From positions 17,624,501 through 17,688,500 of the forward strand of contig CM029115.1 of NCBI GenBank assembly GCA_016859345.1: a stretch of DNA of 64,000 bases, read 5' to 3'. Below are positions 1 through 64,000 of this stretch, piece after piece; positions within the stretch are counted from its first letter, which is position 1, and each line of letters begins with the position of its first letter. The notes below the pieces were generated by a model. That model saw only the letters and a program-made list of their open reading frames with translations, was not told the DNA's origin and searched no databases. Position numbers and translations under genes: made by a program. This DNA is from Istiophorus platypterus. Taxonomy: Eukaryota > Chordata > Actinopteri > Istiophoriformes > Istiophoridae.

Positions 1-174
1 ATTGTGAGGAGCTTGAGTAGTTTGAATTATTTGATTTCCATCTGCATTTTCTCACACAAGTCATCAATTTTTCTAATTCATCTATTGGATGGCATGGATT
101 CCAGTGATTCAGTTTAGTACATAATCTGTACTATAAATGTGCATAATTATTATCTGCTTTTCAATCCCTGACAG

Positions 175-16361
<16,187 letters not shown>

Positions 16362-17267
16362 GATGCCATGGCTTGTCTGAGAGAGACTGCTACAAGGAGG
16401 AAGAGGGAGACTGTCACACAGCCAAGAGAGGAAAAGAGAACGATAAGATGAAAGAGGAAAAAACAAGGAGAGGATCTGCCAGTGATACCCTTGTAATCCT
16501 TTGTGTGGGAGCAATACATTGTGTCCACGGTGGAAGACTCACAGATTCTAAACAATCCAGCAGTGTTTATGTGCCGTATGTCCACTTTTATGATTTCACG
16601 GTTGGTTGTTGCAGGAGACGAAAGAAGAGTGAGCACATAAAACTAGGGGAGTGGGAATCTCAAGCAAAGTGTAGCTTAATGAGCATTTCACTGTGAAATC
16701 TTCAGATGCCTTGGCTCTGTTGATTTCCCTTTTCAGATTACTGCAAGTCTTAATAATGCCGCAGACATTTCCTCTGGGTTGGTGATGAAGCAGACTAGAG
16801 TTCCTCTCTGAGGTCCTTGCTGGCCCAGGGCCTGTATGTGTGCCGACAATGCTTGTGTCCTGTTTGTACGTGTATGTAGATGCGTGAATGAATGTGTTTT
16901 TATTTAGATAATTTTTGGAGTAGAAGAGTTTAGTGCTATACTAAGTCACTTTGTACTCTTTGATGATAAATGATTCTGTTATGTGTTAAAGATCCTCTGA
17001 AATTCCACTGTGGGTGTGTATACATGACATGGGCCAGTTAGAGCAGCAAGAGTATGGATGGATTTCTGCACTTGAAAAATAGAAACAATATCCTGTGTTA
17101 ACTCTTAAGGCCATTATCGTCCCATTATTGTTGGACATACAGTACCTGACAATGTAGCTAATAGAAGGGTTGAACTTATTAAGAGTTAGCTGATGTAATT
17201 TCACAGGAGGCAGATAGAGTTATCTGAGGCTCTAGAATACAAATAGTTTATTTCTAAATCCAGATTT

Positions 17268-17275
17268 TGTAAATA
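17268..17275 (+). promoter_or_regulatory. dock8: Pumilio-type response element TGTAAATA
   Basis: Exact match to the PUM1/PUM2 consensus UGUANAUA on the sense strand of the presumed dock8 3'UTR. It recurs 210 bases downstream. Function is inferred from the motif and location. Confidence 0.5.
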
Positions 17276-17477
17276 GTAGAGGTATTGCATCAGATAAATA
17301 CAAAGATGTTTACAGAAGTATGGAAAACAATTTTGCATTTAATTTTATGGAAATGTATTTTTAGATAAATAATAGCAATAATGATATTAAAAGGAATTAG
17401 TAGTGCGTAGGCAGGATTCTGTGACTGATTGTGCTGTAACAATCTCAGTGTATGTTCCAGTAGTTTCAGTACCTGTT

Positions 17478-17485
17478 TGTAAATA
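17478..17485 (+). promoter_or_regulatory. dock8: second Pumilio-type response element TGTAAATA
   Basis: Second exact UGUAAAUA in the same UTR, again followed by GTA, so the shared string is TTTGTAAATAGTA-like at both sites. Confidence 0.5.
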
Positions 17486-18137
17486 GTACACTTCCTACAA
17501 TACATAGAGTGCCAAATTTAATTCAGTTCTTATTTACTTAGGAACTGAGATACTTAACTAGAAATGTAATATCCTAAAAGAATCAATCCACACCTCTGTG
17601 CTTTGCAATGTGAATTATGTTTACTCCATATTTCCGAATACATTCCAGAAGAGAAATTTACTACTGCTTCGGAGTATTGAATAGTGACCACCTGATTTTA
17701 TTTGACACCCATGAAACGGCTTCTTTTCAGTGGTGTTAGCTTGCAGCAGATCATTGTATTTCAGTAATGTAAATGTGCTTTGCGCTTCAAAAGTGGGTAT
17801 ACATTTTCATATTAATTATTAATAGTCATTTCAATATTTTTCGCTCTGTTTCCACTTTCATCTCTTATTTATGAACTATTGAATGTTTTCAGAATGGTTT
17901 AAATACTAAGAAAAAGTCATACAACATGTGTATTAAAAATTATTTAAAATGTGTACCTATTTTTGAAACATGCAGGATATTGCTGAGAGTTGGTGTTATG
18001 AGATATACTGGTTGTATTTAACGACTGGAGACTGCATTTATGTTTCTTTACGACTCATTTTTATGTTCTTACCTGTTGTGTTTTATAAAATGTGGAATTT
18101 ATAACTTGTCATGCATACAATGCTGTTGAGGCGCCCG

Positions 18138-18143
18138 AATAAA
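18138..18143 (+). terminator. dock8: dock8 polyadenylation signal AATAAA
   Basis: Canonical hexamer in the right orientation, with GT-rich sequence (TTGAGTGGCTAATTTGTTTTG) downstream where a GU-rich element is expected. Cleavage is therefore predicted near 18155-18170. Confidence 0.75.
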
Positions 18144-18165
18144 ACTTAATATATGAATATTTGTC

Positions 18166-18560
18166 ATAATTGAGTGGCTAATTTGTTTTGAAAGTAAAAT
18201 GAACTTTAAGAAATCTGTCTATCTACGTGACAGATGTGTGTGTACACACAGACAATTGTCTGTGTCTATCTATTATCTATCTATCAATTATCTATCTATC
18301 TATTATCTATCTATCTCATACGTCCTTTGATCGCTTTAACCACTTACGTGTTACATTTTTATAAAATAATACAGGGTTTTATTATGTAGTGACAGTATTT
18401 ATTACATTAATTAATTATTTAAAAAAAAAAAACCCTAAAATGTTATAGGCGATTTCTTTAGCACTGTGACAGTTACAGCTTATTTAACTTCTTAATGGTC
18501 GATATAAAAACATTTATCAAGTTTTATTATCATCATTATTATTCCGAGAAACCTCGTGAA
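18166..18560. other. short dock8-aopep intergenic gap
   Basis: Only about 0.4-0.5 kb separates the dock8 cleavage site from the CpG-rich aopep promoter. It contains a TCTA repeat and an A run near 18419-18432, and nothing gene-like. Confidence 0.7.
18265..18316 (+). repeat. (TCTA)n microsatellite
   Basis: Imperfect TCTA/TATC tetranucleotide repeats in the intergenic gap. Confidence 0.95.
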
Positions 18561-18599
18561 CCGGGTTTTAAACTACAAAGCGAGTTTCCAAGGCGGGAA

Positions 18600-18710
18600 G
18601 AATCCGGGCGGAGAACTACAGCCCGCCGCCGTCGTCGCGTCGATGTGACGACATCGCTACGCGACTCCTACGACGGACACACGGGCTTGCGGGTTTTCAT
18701 TCACAGCGAA
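18600..18710 (+). other. aopep: probable aopep non-coding exon 1 (5'UTR)
   Basis: The donor GCGAA|GTGAGT at 18711 is near consensus, and the next usable acceptor (CTCTTAG, 20384) opens the exon with the start codon. The left boundary is a guess because transcription start cannot be read from sequence. It contains the hairpin at 18634-18665. Confidence 0.5.
18634..18665 (+). promoter_or_regulatory. aopep: CpG-rich hairpin enclosing ATG-TGA
   Basis: A 13-base arm (18634-18646) pairs perfectly with 18651-18656 plus 18659-18665. The loop is GACG and there is a two-base CT bulge. An ATG at 18643 is followed at once by TGA (18646-18648), so the last bases of the arm and the loop hold a minimal start-stop uORF. 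Its Kozak context is weak (T at -3). Function is inferred. Confidence 0.45.
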
Positions 18711-20384
18711 GTGAGTACTCGACATGCTCGGGGTTATGTCGGCGGTTTGTTTTGCGGAGCATCGCTGAATAAACCGTGATCTGAGGTGTAGCTGTTGATC
18801 TTCTGCCACAACGCAGCTCGGGTTTTGACCGCTGAGCCTTGAAAGGCCGAGAACTGTCTTTAGATGCGAGGGAAGCTCGAACCTTGTGGCCGATGTCCAA
18901 TGTCAAGTTTGCTTGACACCAGCGGCCAGTTTAAAAGTCAGACTTGAACTGATAAGGTGACTTATATCAGTGCTTTTCCTTTTATGAGTCACAGCGTGTC
19001 ACTAAGCTGCCACGTCTTCTCATACAAATTAGATTTTTGCATATTCGTGTGTCAAGTATTTCTACTTTTTCCTCGTAGCCAGACCAGACTAGACTTTAGC
19101 ATGGGTGGGAGGTAATCTCTCACCTGTTTTGTGCGTTGATCTGTTTAAACTTTCGCTCAACACTTGGTTGACTTTATTACAAAAGAGAAAATGGGGTAAT
19201 GTGGATGCAAACACTAAGATAAATACAAAAAATACTAAATTCAGTCATAGTTCATTTCACCCAACGCTGAGTAAACAATCACAGGTACTGTTTCTGCGTC
19301 AAATTAATGTTGACAATGCTGATTTCTTAAAATCCATTTTTGGCATCACTGGGAAAACAGCATGGTAATTTTTTCAAAGTGTGAGGGAACTTGTTGCTTT
19401 CCTTAACGGCCTCAAATGAAAAGGCTTATTGTGCGAAAGCAGAACCTCTTTTAGGGATTCGACAGTCTCCCCAAGCAGTTGACCTTGAAACTCTGGCCTT
19501 TTTTTCAGTGGTGGAGGTGCAGTATAGTGAGTTATGTTACACACCAAATAAATATCTCAGTAGAAAAAAAATAAACTCTCAAAGTTCAAGAGTGGAGCTG
19601 CTCTTTTGTTGTTCAATTCTGTAGTAACAGTATGCAAAAATAAAGTGATGACAAACACCAGTCTACAAGTGAGTATGTCACTTTACTCAGTTTGGGAGCA
19701 TAGTTAGAACGAGAGAGGCCATAGGTCAGAGATTGAAATTTTTAGCAAACCTCTAAAATTAAAGGGTCATATGAGGGTTTTTCTACTTTTTCTTGTTGCT
19801 ATAGATATTGTCACCTGTTTTGTTTACTCACGTGTATAATCATACTCCTGCACTGAATAACCTGTGAGGATATCAAGCTGTTAATTTAAATTGCACATAT
19901 GTCTTGCCAAGCCTGCTTCATGCCCCAAGGAGGCTAAATGGAAGGACTGTGACAGCAAATACTCTCATATACAGCAGGGGAGCGTTAATATAGGCTCTTG
20001 CTGGCACCGGGCTACGGTGTTTTGCCGTTACTGCTCCATTAACACAGATCGAAATAGGATCATGAAACTTTTTTCCTTTTGAAAACATTTGTGGAATGTG
20101 TGCACAGATGGAGTTTGACAGTTAAATTTGCATTTGGCTTCATCACAGTACACTGGCAATTCATAAGCAGAAATAAGTACATAAGCCCCTAGGAAGCTAT
20201 AGAATATCAGGGAAAAATTTTGTCTAAAACTTAAATAAACACGTTAGGTCAATTACCCTACGATGAATAAAAAGTCTGTAACTCAAAAAAGGAAAACAAA
20301 AAATAAATAAATGAACCTCGATATATATATATATTTTATATATTTATTTTTTATTTATTTTTTTTTTTTGGTCTTGCCTCTTAG
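18711..20384 (+). other. aopep: aopep intron 1 (5'UTR intron)
   Basis: A 1.7 kb intron, AT-rich, with no visible gene. A poly-T/AT stretch (20320-20370) precedes the acceptor. Confidence 0.6.
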
Positions 20385-20426
20385 GTTTAGTCATCCTCTG
20401 TTCAAAATTGACACCATTTGTGTGAC

Positions 20427-56737
<36,311 letters not shown>

Positions 56738-59087
56738 GTAGGAGACACTCTACTGTATTAAGGCCTCTATATACCTCCCCCCTGCTCTACTTCTCAATCT
56801 TGGCAGTGTCCTTTTCCATTTTGGAAACTTTTATCTACCGATCTGTCTGGGTTTTTGCTCTTGTATAGTGGCTGTGATCTTGAGCTGTACCATATTTTCA
56901 TTTGTCCACCAACACAATCATCCCAAATTCTGTTGATGTGTTGTGTCTGTGAAGACAGACTACCCCGTACTTGCTCAAGTCTTTGTTTATGCTGTGTTCT
57001 CCACCCACATATTTAACCTTTTAAGAGCTTGCATACATCACATACCCTCCATTCTTTCTGTGTGTACGTTGTGTGTGTGTGTTGAAGTGGTCATGGTCAA
57101 TGCCTGTGTGGGATGGTGTCTGTGTTTGTCTGGTTAGTGGTGGACACCATTTGGTCTCGTCATTCAGGGTTTGAATCTGGCCTTGAACCTTTGTTACATC
57201 CTTTGTTGTCTTCCCAGACTTCCTTTCTGTCAGTTTGCAATGTTTTCTACCAAAGGGGAAAAAAAAAAAGTGAAAAATGCCATTAAAAACCAAAGACGAT
57301 TGTTTTGCATGTGTGTAGTGTTAATTAGGGCTCTCTAGGGACGGCTAATCCCCTCCACACACTAACTGACAAGCACACACGCCTGCATCATTAATGAACA
57401 CACACTGATCCATAAGCCACAGAGGGCCAGAAGTCATTAGTGAGAATAGAGCAGCTTTTATATATATCACTTGCCATATGCTTAGATATTGTAGACTTTA
57501 AGAAACATTTAAAAAAAGGTCTTTCATCTTTTTGTATAGTACATTTTTATGGTATGACTGAGTTAGGTAAGTGCCCCAGGGAGCAAGGAAAATAAAACAG
57601 TCATTCATTGCCAAAAATACTGTGCACATACAGTGACTTTTGAGGTCTTTAAATTTGCTTTCAACACTTCATCCTGCAGCTTTCAACAGATGCAATATGA
57701 ACATTATTCATAAGTAAAGGTACACATTTTTGAGCTTACCTAAAATCCAGAAAGTAATTCACAAAACCTCATGCTGGGACATGATTTTTCAGTATTAGAT
57801 TACTTCCAAGTCTTGTGTTGTAATTTGGAGCGCGCACTGAATGAAATGCCTGTAGAGTCCGCAGCCGGTGCAGCCCCCTTCAACCACCTGATACCTACTG
57901 TCTGGCATATTTACTACGTACACACACATACACACAGGCACATGCACTTACTTCTGAGGGGCAGCAAAAGGGCCCCTTCCTGTGGGGGAAAGAAAGTGCT
58001 GAAATCAGCCTCATGAAAGAATAGCCCATTACTGTCCACTTGGCCATACACAATAGTGAGAAAGAGGAGGGAGGGACGAATGGACGGACCGATGGAGCGA
58101 GGGAGCAGGGGGATGTAGGGGCGGGGGTGTTGGAGGTCAACGTTTGAAGTTACACCATAAAAGCTATCCTGAAAGGAAACGCGAAGTGCCCCCCCCCCCT
58201 TTCCCTGCGGCCCGGCCCTCTCCTCTCTCCTCCTCTACGTCTCCCTCCCCTCCCTTTGTTTCTGTGTACATAGAGTGCCCCATGGATGGACCAGGTGTAT
58301 TTTATATTACTCCTTCATGTACTTCAAACGCCAAACAGCCCAATTTCTGCTCAACCCCTCCTCTCTTCATCTACCTTTCCTCCCTTTCTCTTCGCCCCAT
58401 ACCAGCCTGTTGCAAGGCTGTAAATCACTCGGCAGACCCGATGGGCAAAGAAGGGGGAAAAAAACGTGGGGAAGGCAGTTAAAACACAGGAGCCAGAGAG
58501 GTAGGAGGGGAAGTACTTGACGATACAACTGGAACAATGTGAAAAGTGAAATATGGAAAACACTGACCATAATCTTTTAGATCAATTTGGAATGGAAACA
58601 TATATTTAAGCCACAAAATGATGAGCTTTGGTGGAAAAATACAAAGGGAGAGGAAATATCACTTGTACTTCAGGAAAGAGGAAAAAATAGGTGACGGAAT
58701 GACTTTATGGAAAGAGAACAAGAGGAAGAAATAAAGAAAAGTAAAGCAAAAAGGAAAAGAGAAATTGGTAATGCAGGATTTAAGAAGGATTGAAGGGAGA
58801 GGGAGACTAGCGCTGGGTTAGAGGCTGCTGATTGTGAATTCCAGTGAGGTAATGACTGTTGGTCGGACTTTTGAGGAAATGAAGAGCAGAGTGGTTATTT
58901 GAAGAGATGAGAGAAGCACACGAGAGATGAAATATTAGAGGACTGGTCAGATGACGTAAGAGCGGTTGGGAAGATAGGAAAGAGATGGTGAGGGAAGGAA
59001 TAGAGGAGGCAGGACTTTTAGTGGACAGGAATTAGGCTGAGCCAGGCTCGCATTTAGCGCTAACGACATTATGGATAATTAGGGAAT

Positions 59088-59089
<2 letters not shown>

Positions 59090-59123
<34 letters not shown>
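59090..59123 (+). repeat. (CA)n microsatellite
   Basis: About 17 CA units. Confidence 0.95.
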
Positions 59124-59126
<3 letters not shown>

Positions 59127-62082
59127 TAGAGGCACACAGTGCTAAGAGCCAGACACCCCCCACAGAGCAGCCCAAGATCTGGTCAATTTAATAGAGCCAA
59201 AGTTTATTACCAACTTCCCCTCATCTTTGTTTCCGTGTAATGTTATTGATTCCCAAGCATCTGAGCGTGCATGTCTGACTTTTTTTTTTTTTTTCTTTAT
59301 GCACATGTAACTTGGATGTGCACGTGTGATGAGCGTGCATGTGTCCAGTGCGTCTGGAGAAGTCTGTGGAAGGATATTAGTCACGCCTGCATGGTAATGG
59401 GCCTCATTTTGCTCTCATTTTCATCTGCGGTCTTTGTAATGAGAGGGTCCGTCTGCCCCTGCTGTTTAGGACGGGAAACCCTGTAGGAGAAAAACACTGC
59501 GAATGGCGGGGGGGACCTCGGTCAACTTTTCTGACGATGGAAAGTTCCTCTTCCCTCTAAGAACGCAGTTTGTAAGTTGTAATTGCCCCGGGTCTTATAT
59601 TGATCAACTGGATTCCAACGTAAAGTGCTTCCCAGCCGATCGATCAGTAACACAACATGCGTAAACCTTTCCTAAGACCTAAAGAACTCGGCCTTGCGGT
59701 AGAATGTGTTCAGTACTCTCAGGGTTCGTCTCACAACTGGCCGGCGGAAATGGTTTTATTGGCTGGCAGATGCAGCAAGGTCAAAATAACAGTATTTTAA
59801 CTTCCACACATACAGTGTTCAAAATTAATACTGAGTCCGGACCAGTGATTTAAAATTTTTAATGTCACTGAAGTAAATTACCTCCATACTTAAGGCTTGT
59901 ATAGCTCTGTTCCATAATTTTTCACTAGAATGCAGTATATTAGATTCGGCGTGGCACCACCTAGAACCTCTCACATGCAGATGTGTATGAAAAGTGTTCA
60001 CAAACAAATCCGGGAAACTTTATACTCATGAATTCTTGTCATTCCTGCTAAAATTGTTCTGCACCATACTTGAAATTGCCCACGTCCCTGAATGTAAGGC
60101 GGCGCAATTATTCCAACCACCAGACTAATGAGAATTAGCTCGGCGAACATTGGGATCATAATTATGCATCTCCATTAATATGATTTATTTATTGTTTGTA
60201 TAGTCCCACTTTTGGCGTTTTGATTGTTTTCAATTACACATAATGTATGCAATCATTGTAGTATGACTCACAAAGGCCAAAACGTACAATTAAACACACT
60301 CAATGTCTGCACAGATAGTGCAGGGAGGCTTAGGCTCAGAGTGACATCGTATCTCAGAACCGGGACATCTTTCTGTGTGCCACATATGCAGCAGAATAGG
60401 TGGACAATGAGTCAGCCTCCGTCTCAGTGGCACTGTCGCCTCATTCGCACCCACAGGGCAATCTGCACCTTCCTCTTTGGTGGAAGTGGCTACAGTGAAA
60501 TCATGTAGCGTCAGGTTTTTTTGTTTGTGGATGAGGAAATGTCAACAACATCAGGTTTAGACGAAGAGCCTGTCTTGAACCTGCACTTGAAACTGCAAAG
60601 TGCCTTTGGTTGAAACACACAGGGTTCAATTTACTTCAGACATGACAGGGAGGGAGGGAGGCAAACTTCCAACATCTATTTCAGTACTTACATTTTAAGG
60701 CTGATAACTCTGGGTTGTTAAACAAAGACGGTTCATTTTGATTATATACATACCATAGGTCTAAATTCTGAGCAGTTGAAAAGACACTTAAGTTCAGTTT
60801 GGATAATAAACTGCACTTCAGTTGAGTAAGCCAAGAACATGTTATTGAGGACATCACACAAAGCAGATATTGACAAAACAGTCTCACCACAAAGTCCATT
60901 TTGTGTCTATTCTGGAGCTCTCAGTCATAACATATATTCTTCCTCAGCTGATGGAGTTTATCCTTTTATTTGTTCCACTCGGCTTTTGCCAAAACTGCTG
61001 CTCAGTGTCAGGAACTTTGTATCACTGATAACGTTAAACTGTGCTACTCTCAGAGTTAGAATAGCAAGACAGGTATGCCTTAAGGACACAGATGCCACCA
61101 TCTATTTCAGGAGATAATATAAACCCACGGAGAAATAAAGTGAGTTTGATTGGTAACTGAAATCCCTTGTGTTGGGCTCCGGTGCAGTGTTGATGGTTTG
61201 ATAGAGGAGGTAGTAGTGGTAACTGGAGCCCCTGTGGGAGAGTAAACAGTAGGGAAGGCATGATCAAAAGCCTCTTTAGCTGGGTGGGGTTTGCAGGTGG
61301 CGTACATTACTCTGCCATAGTAGGCTTCTATAAGTAGATGACGGGAAAGAAAACAAGGAGAGCAATGTGGAAATTGTTTCAGTCTGTGTTGTTTGGCATT
61401 TTGTCATAGCTTTGATTACTGTAAATGCAGCTGAGGGGTGGGAGATTGTGTGTCAGATGTACAGCAAAGGACAGATTGATTTTAACCCCAGCCCTTGTTT
61501 TGCCATCATAGCCTTAAATGATTTGTGTTCACAAGCGTTATAAATTGCTGGTCATAATAAGAAAGCTCGAGGAGCAAATTATCCAACAGTTGTGTCCGTT
61601 TTTGTCTTGCAAACTACTTCTTCCTCTCTTTCTGTTTATTTAGAGTTTGGCCAGTAACCATGAAATAAAGCATATCCGTTTAGTAATGGTGTTTTTATGG
61701 TATCTGTGTTATTGTTTTCTTTGATAAGACGTCACCACTTCAAAGTGCACATGACCATATATGGCAATTCAGACTCCACCCCAGACCTGTGGTGATGAGG
61801 ACACATCAGACATCTGGTTTTCCTTCATTTCTGTTTTCCTATCCTTCCGTGCACTGTCTCCTGGTTTATACTGCCATCTCCCCTTCCTTCTCCTCTAATC
61901 TTTCTATCTTACACTTTTTCTTACTTGATCTGTCTTGCTCTCTGTTCCTCTGTCCCTCTGTGATTTACTGGCAATGAATCAGGGATGAGGGAGTATGCCG
62001 GAGGAGAGATGGGAACATTCAGGGAAATGGCTGTTTCCGGCCAGACTTCATCACATCAAGATGGGAAATGGTTAGAAGAAAA

Positions 62083-62096
62083 GTGTGTGTGTGTGT

Positions 62097-62179
<83 letters not shown>

Positions 62180-62214
62180 TGTGTGAGTGTGAGTGTGAGT
62201 GTGAGTGTGTGTTT
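62083..62214 (+). repeat. (TG)n microsatellite, ~60 units
   Basis: Long TG run ending in GAGTGT variants. Confidence 0.97.
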
Positions 62215-64000
62215 GTCTTCCTCCATCTTTACACCAACTGGGGATCAGCTAAGGGCTGCCTAGGTTGAGTCCAACTCTGTGAGCCACAACCCTTTAATTG
62301 TCTGCAAATAAAAGCTGGACTTGAGCTATACACACATACAGTAGGGAAACACATACAGTTCATGCAAAGGAATCCATTCTATTACCTTATTGGAATATTT
62401 AAATAGCAGTTTGAAAAGCCGTGTGATGTCCAGTGAGTAAAATTACAAAGGTTGCTTACTGTGTGCAGCTATATGGATCACTTTTATAAGCTCAACTAAT
62501 TATAAGGCTTTACTTCTTAACCTGTCAAATCTTCACACTGTTGCGATGGAGGTTTTGATCTGAAACTGAACTCCCTGATGTCATCTGGAAACTGAAGGCT
62601 GACGTGTTGTTCGCCGTGGGAACACAGACTACTAGATCAACACCGTAAAAGGTGACCATTGTAAATAGGGAAACTTTGTCTCTCAGATCAATTTTTCAGA
62701 CCTTGCCTGTGATAATGAGCTTTTGCATAGTACTGAAAGGAGGACAAGTGGCTGAATTAAGTTTCCTTAGGGGGTTTTTGGGACTCTCCTTTTGGTCTAG
62801 AATGAGGAGTTTAAGAGGGGTGGAGCTTACATGAAGGTGTTACCAGGTCATAATAACCAGCCAAAAACAGAATAATGAACGGATGGATATTCAGATCGGG
62901 AGGATGAATGGAAAGATGGATGAGGTTTACTCTCCCTGATGTGAACAATTGGACCTCATCTTGACAAATTGGTGTGAAGAGGTTGAAAGTTGAAAAGAGT
63001 AAGACAACATTGAGAGGCACACTACCCCATTATGTTCATGCAGTGACATTAACAGATTGACCTATCATAAGGGCACAAAAGCACACGCATACTGTTGCTA
63101 GAGAAGAAAGGATCACTGCAATTCTTTGAATAAACTAGAAAGAAGGTTCCTTAAGGCTCAACTGAACCTAGATAGAGAGTGAGCACATGAGAGATAGTAG
63201 AGGACCAATCGGTGGAAAAATGAGGTAAAGGGTGAATACAGGACATCTAAAGAAACAAAAAAAGGACATATCAATAAATGTATCACACTGGGTTTGTCAT
63301 TTTCTACAGTATTTTTTGCGAATAGCGGTGACTAGAAGGAACAGATTTTGTGGGAAACAAGGGATCATTCTGGCAAACAACTCTTGTTGCCATCTCTCAC
63401 ACTGGCCTCCCAACAATAAGCTGTTGATCAAGCTTTACCTGCCCATGAAACTTTTCAGTCCACTTGTGTGCCTGCTTGAATAACTGTTTGAGTCTGTACC
63501 TTCTTGTTTCGTGACGAAACTGGTGTAATAATCCATGAAGCCAATAAACCCATGTGTACTTGTGCAGAATGTACACACACCTGTGTATCCGCACGCTTTA
63601 TTGTGCTGGGAACTGGTAACGCTTCTTTCGGTATATAAGACTTAGTTTGACCTAAAAGGGTTTAACCTACGAAACAAAAGGAAATTACTATATAAACTGA
63701 CTGACAGTAAAACACACTGTCTTTAAAAGAGTATATAATTGACAAAATTGTTACCTGGCTGATGCCTTATTATGCTGTTGTCTTGTCAGGTCTATTTTAA
63801 TCTCTTTTTTAAATACAATTTTGTAAGTTTTGTACATCCGAATTTCCCGGCGGCTGTACTGATGAGGAGCGAAAACTGTTTTCCATTCGATGGGTAATAA
63901 AAAATATAGAGAAAAATGAGAATGAGATAGAACAGAATTAAATTTTATCAGCAAGTGTTAGAAATGGGAGGCTTCATACATAGAGACGGGAGGAGAGGAC

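Larger units (their letters stand above)
16362..18165 (+). other. dock8: dock8 3' untranslated region
   Basis: About 1.8 kb from the stop codon to just past the AATAAA signal. It is AT-rich with scattered TTTA/ATTTA motifs and two UGUAAAUA elements. No competing AATAAA was noticed upstream, so this is probably one long UTR; alternative poly(A) use cannot be excluded. Confidence 0.75.
18560..18780 (+). promoter_or_regulatory. aopep: CpG-rich aopep promoter region
   Basis: This ~200-base stretch is dense in CpG (GCCGCCGTCGTCGCGTCGAT and neighbours) in an otherwise AT-rich, CpG-poor landscape, and has a GC box GGGCGG at 18606-18611. It lies between the dock8 poly(A) site and the first aopep coding exon, and holds a good splice donor at 18711. 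No TATA box is evident. This fits a small CpG-island promoter; the start site itself is not visible. Confidence 0.7.
56738..64000 (+). other. aopep: aopep intron running off the window
   Basis: At least 7.3 kb. It contains CA and TG microsatellites (59090-59123, 62083-62214), a purine-rich tract (about 58650-59000), C and G runs near 58080-58210, and several non-repetitive blocks that could be enhancers. No further coding exon and no miR-23b/27b/24 sequence was seen. Confidence 0.75.

Noticed and set aside
20418..20426. aopep start upstream of 20427 in the same frame
   Set aside because: The preceding in-frame codons TTG TGT GAC contain no ATG; the ATG at 20427 has good Kozak context and matches the AOPEP N-terminus.
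56738..64000. miR-23b/27b/24 cluster, which in human lies inside an AOPEP intron
   Set aside because: I looked for the mature strings (TCACATTGCC, TCACAGTGGC, GGCTCAGTTC) by eye and saw none. It may lie further right.

Overview
The window is genomic DNA from a ray-finned fish, most likely a percomorph teleost. The evidence is vertebrate gene structure with GT-AG introns, very dense and long CA/TG and CT microsatellites, a decayed Tc1-type transposon, and one interspersed repeat that I recognise from percomorph genomes. There is no bacterial, plasmid or phage content.

Two protein-coding genes lie in tandem on the + strand. (1) Positions 175-18143 hold the 3' third of dock8 (dedicator of cytokinesis 8, a CDC42 exchange factor). 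Sixteen exons with consistent phases encode the last ~711 residues, including the whole catalytic DHR-2 domain. They are followed by a ~1.8 kb 3'UTR that ends at an AATAAA signal. (2) A CpG-rich promoter with a probable non-coding first exon (about 18560-18710) precedes aopep (aminopeptidase O, formerly C9orf3, an M1 zinc metallopeptidase). Thirteen coding exons (20427-56737) encode the first 794 residues, through the basic nuclear/nucleolar-type signal. The last coding exons (the C-terminal ARM-like helical domain) lie beyond the right edge of the window.

Layout: 1-16.4 kb dock8 coding part with modest introns; 16.4-18.14 kb dock8 3'UTR; 18.14-18.56 kb very short intergenic gap; 18.56-24.45 kb aopep promoter and first five coding exons; 24.45-40.18 kb a 15.7 kb intron before the active-site exon; 40.2-56.7 kb the remaining exons; 56.7-64 kb an intron that runs off the window. 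About 93% of the sequence is non-coding.

The two proteins have no known joint pathway; they are simply neighbours here. In human, DOCK8 (9p24) and AOPEP (9q22) are on different arms of chromosome 9, so the adjacency is a synteny point. The most useful second-look items are regulatory: a CpG-rich hairpin enclosing an ATG-TGA start-stop in the presumed aopep 5'UTR, and long CA, UG and CU repeats placed close to particular splice sites. Others are two Pumilio-type sites in the dock8 3'UTR and a few intronic blocks that look like conserved enhancers. I found no undescribed coding system in this window.
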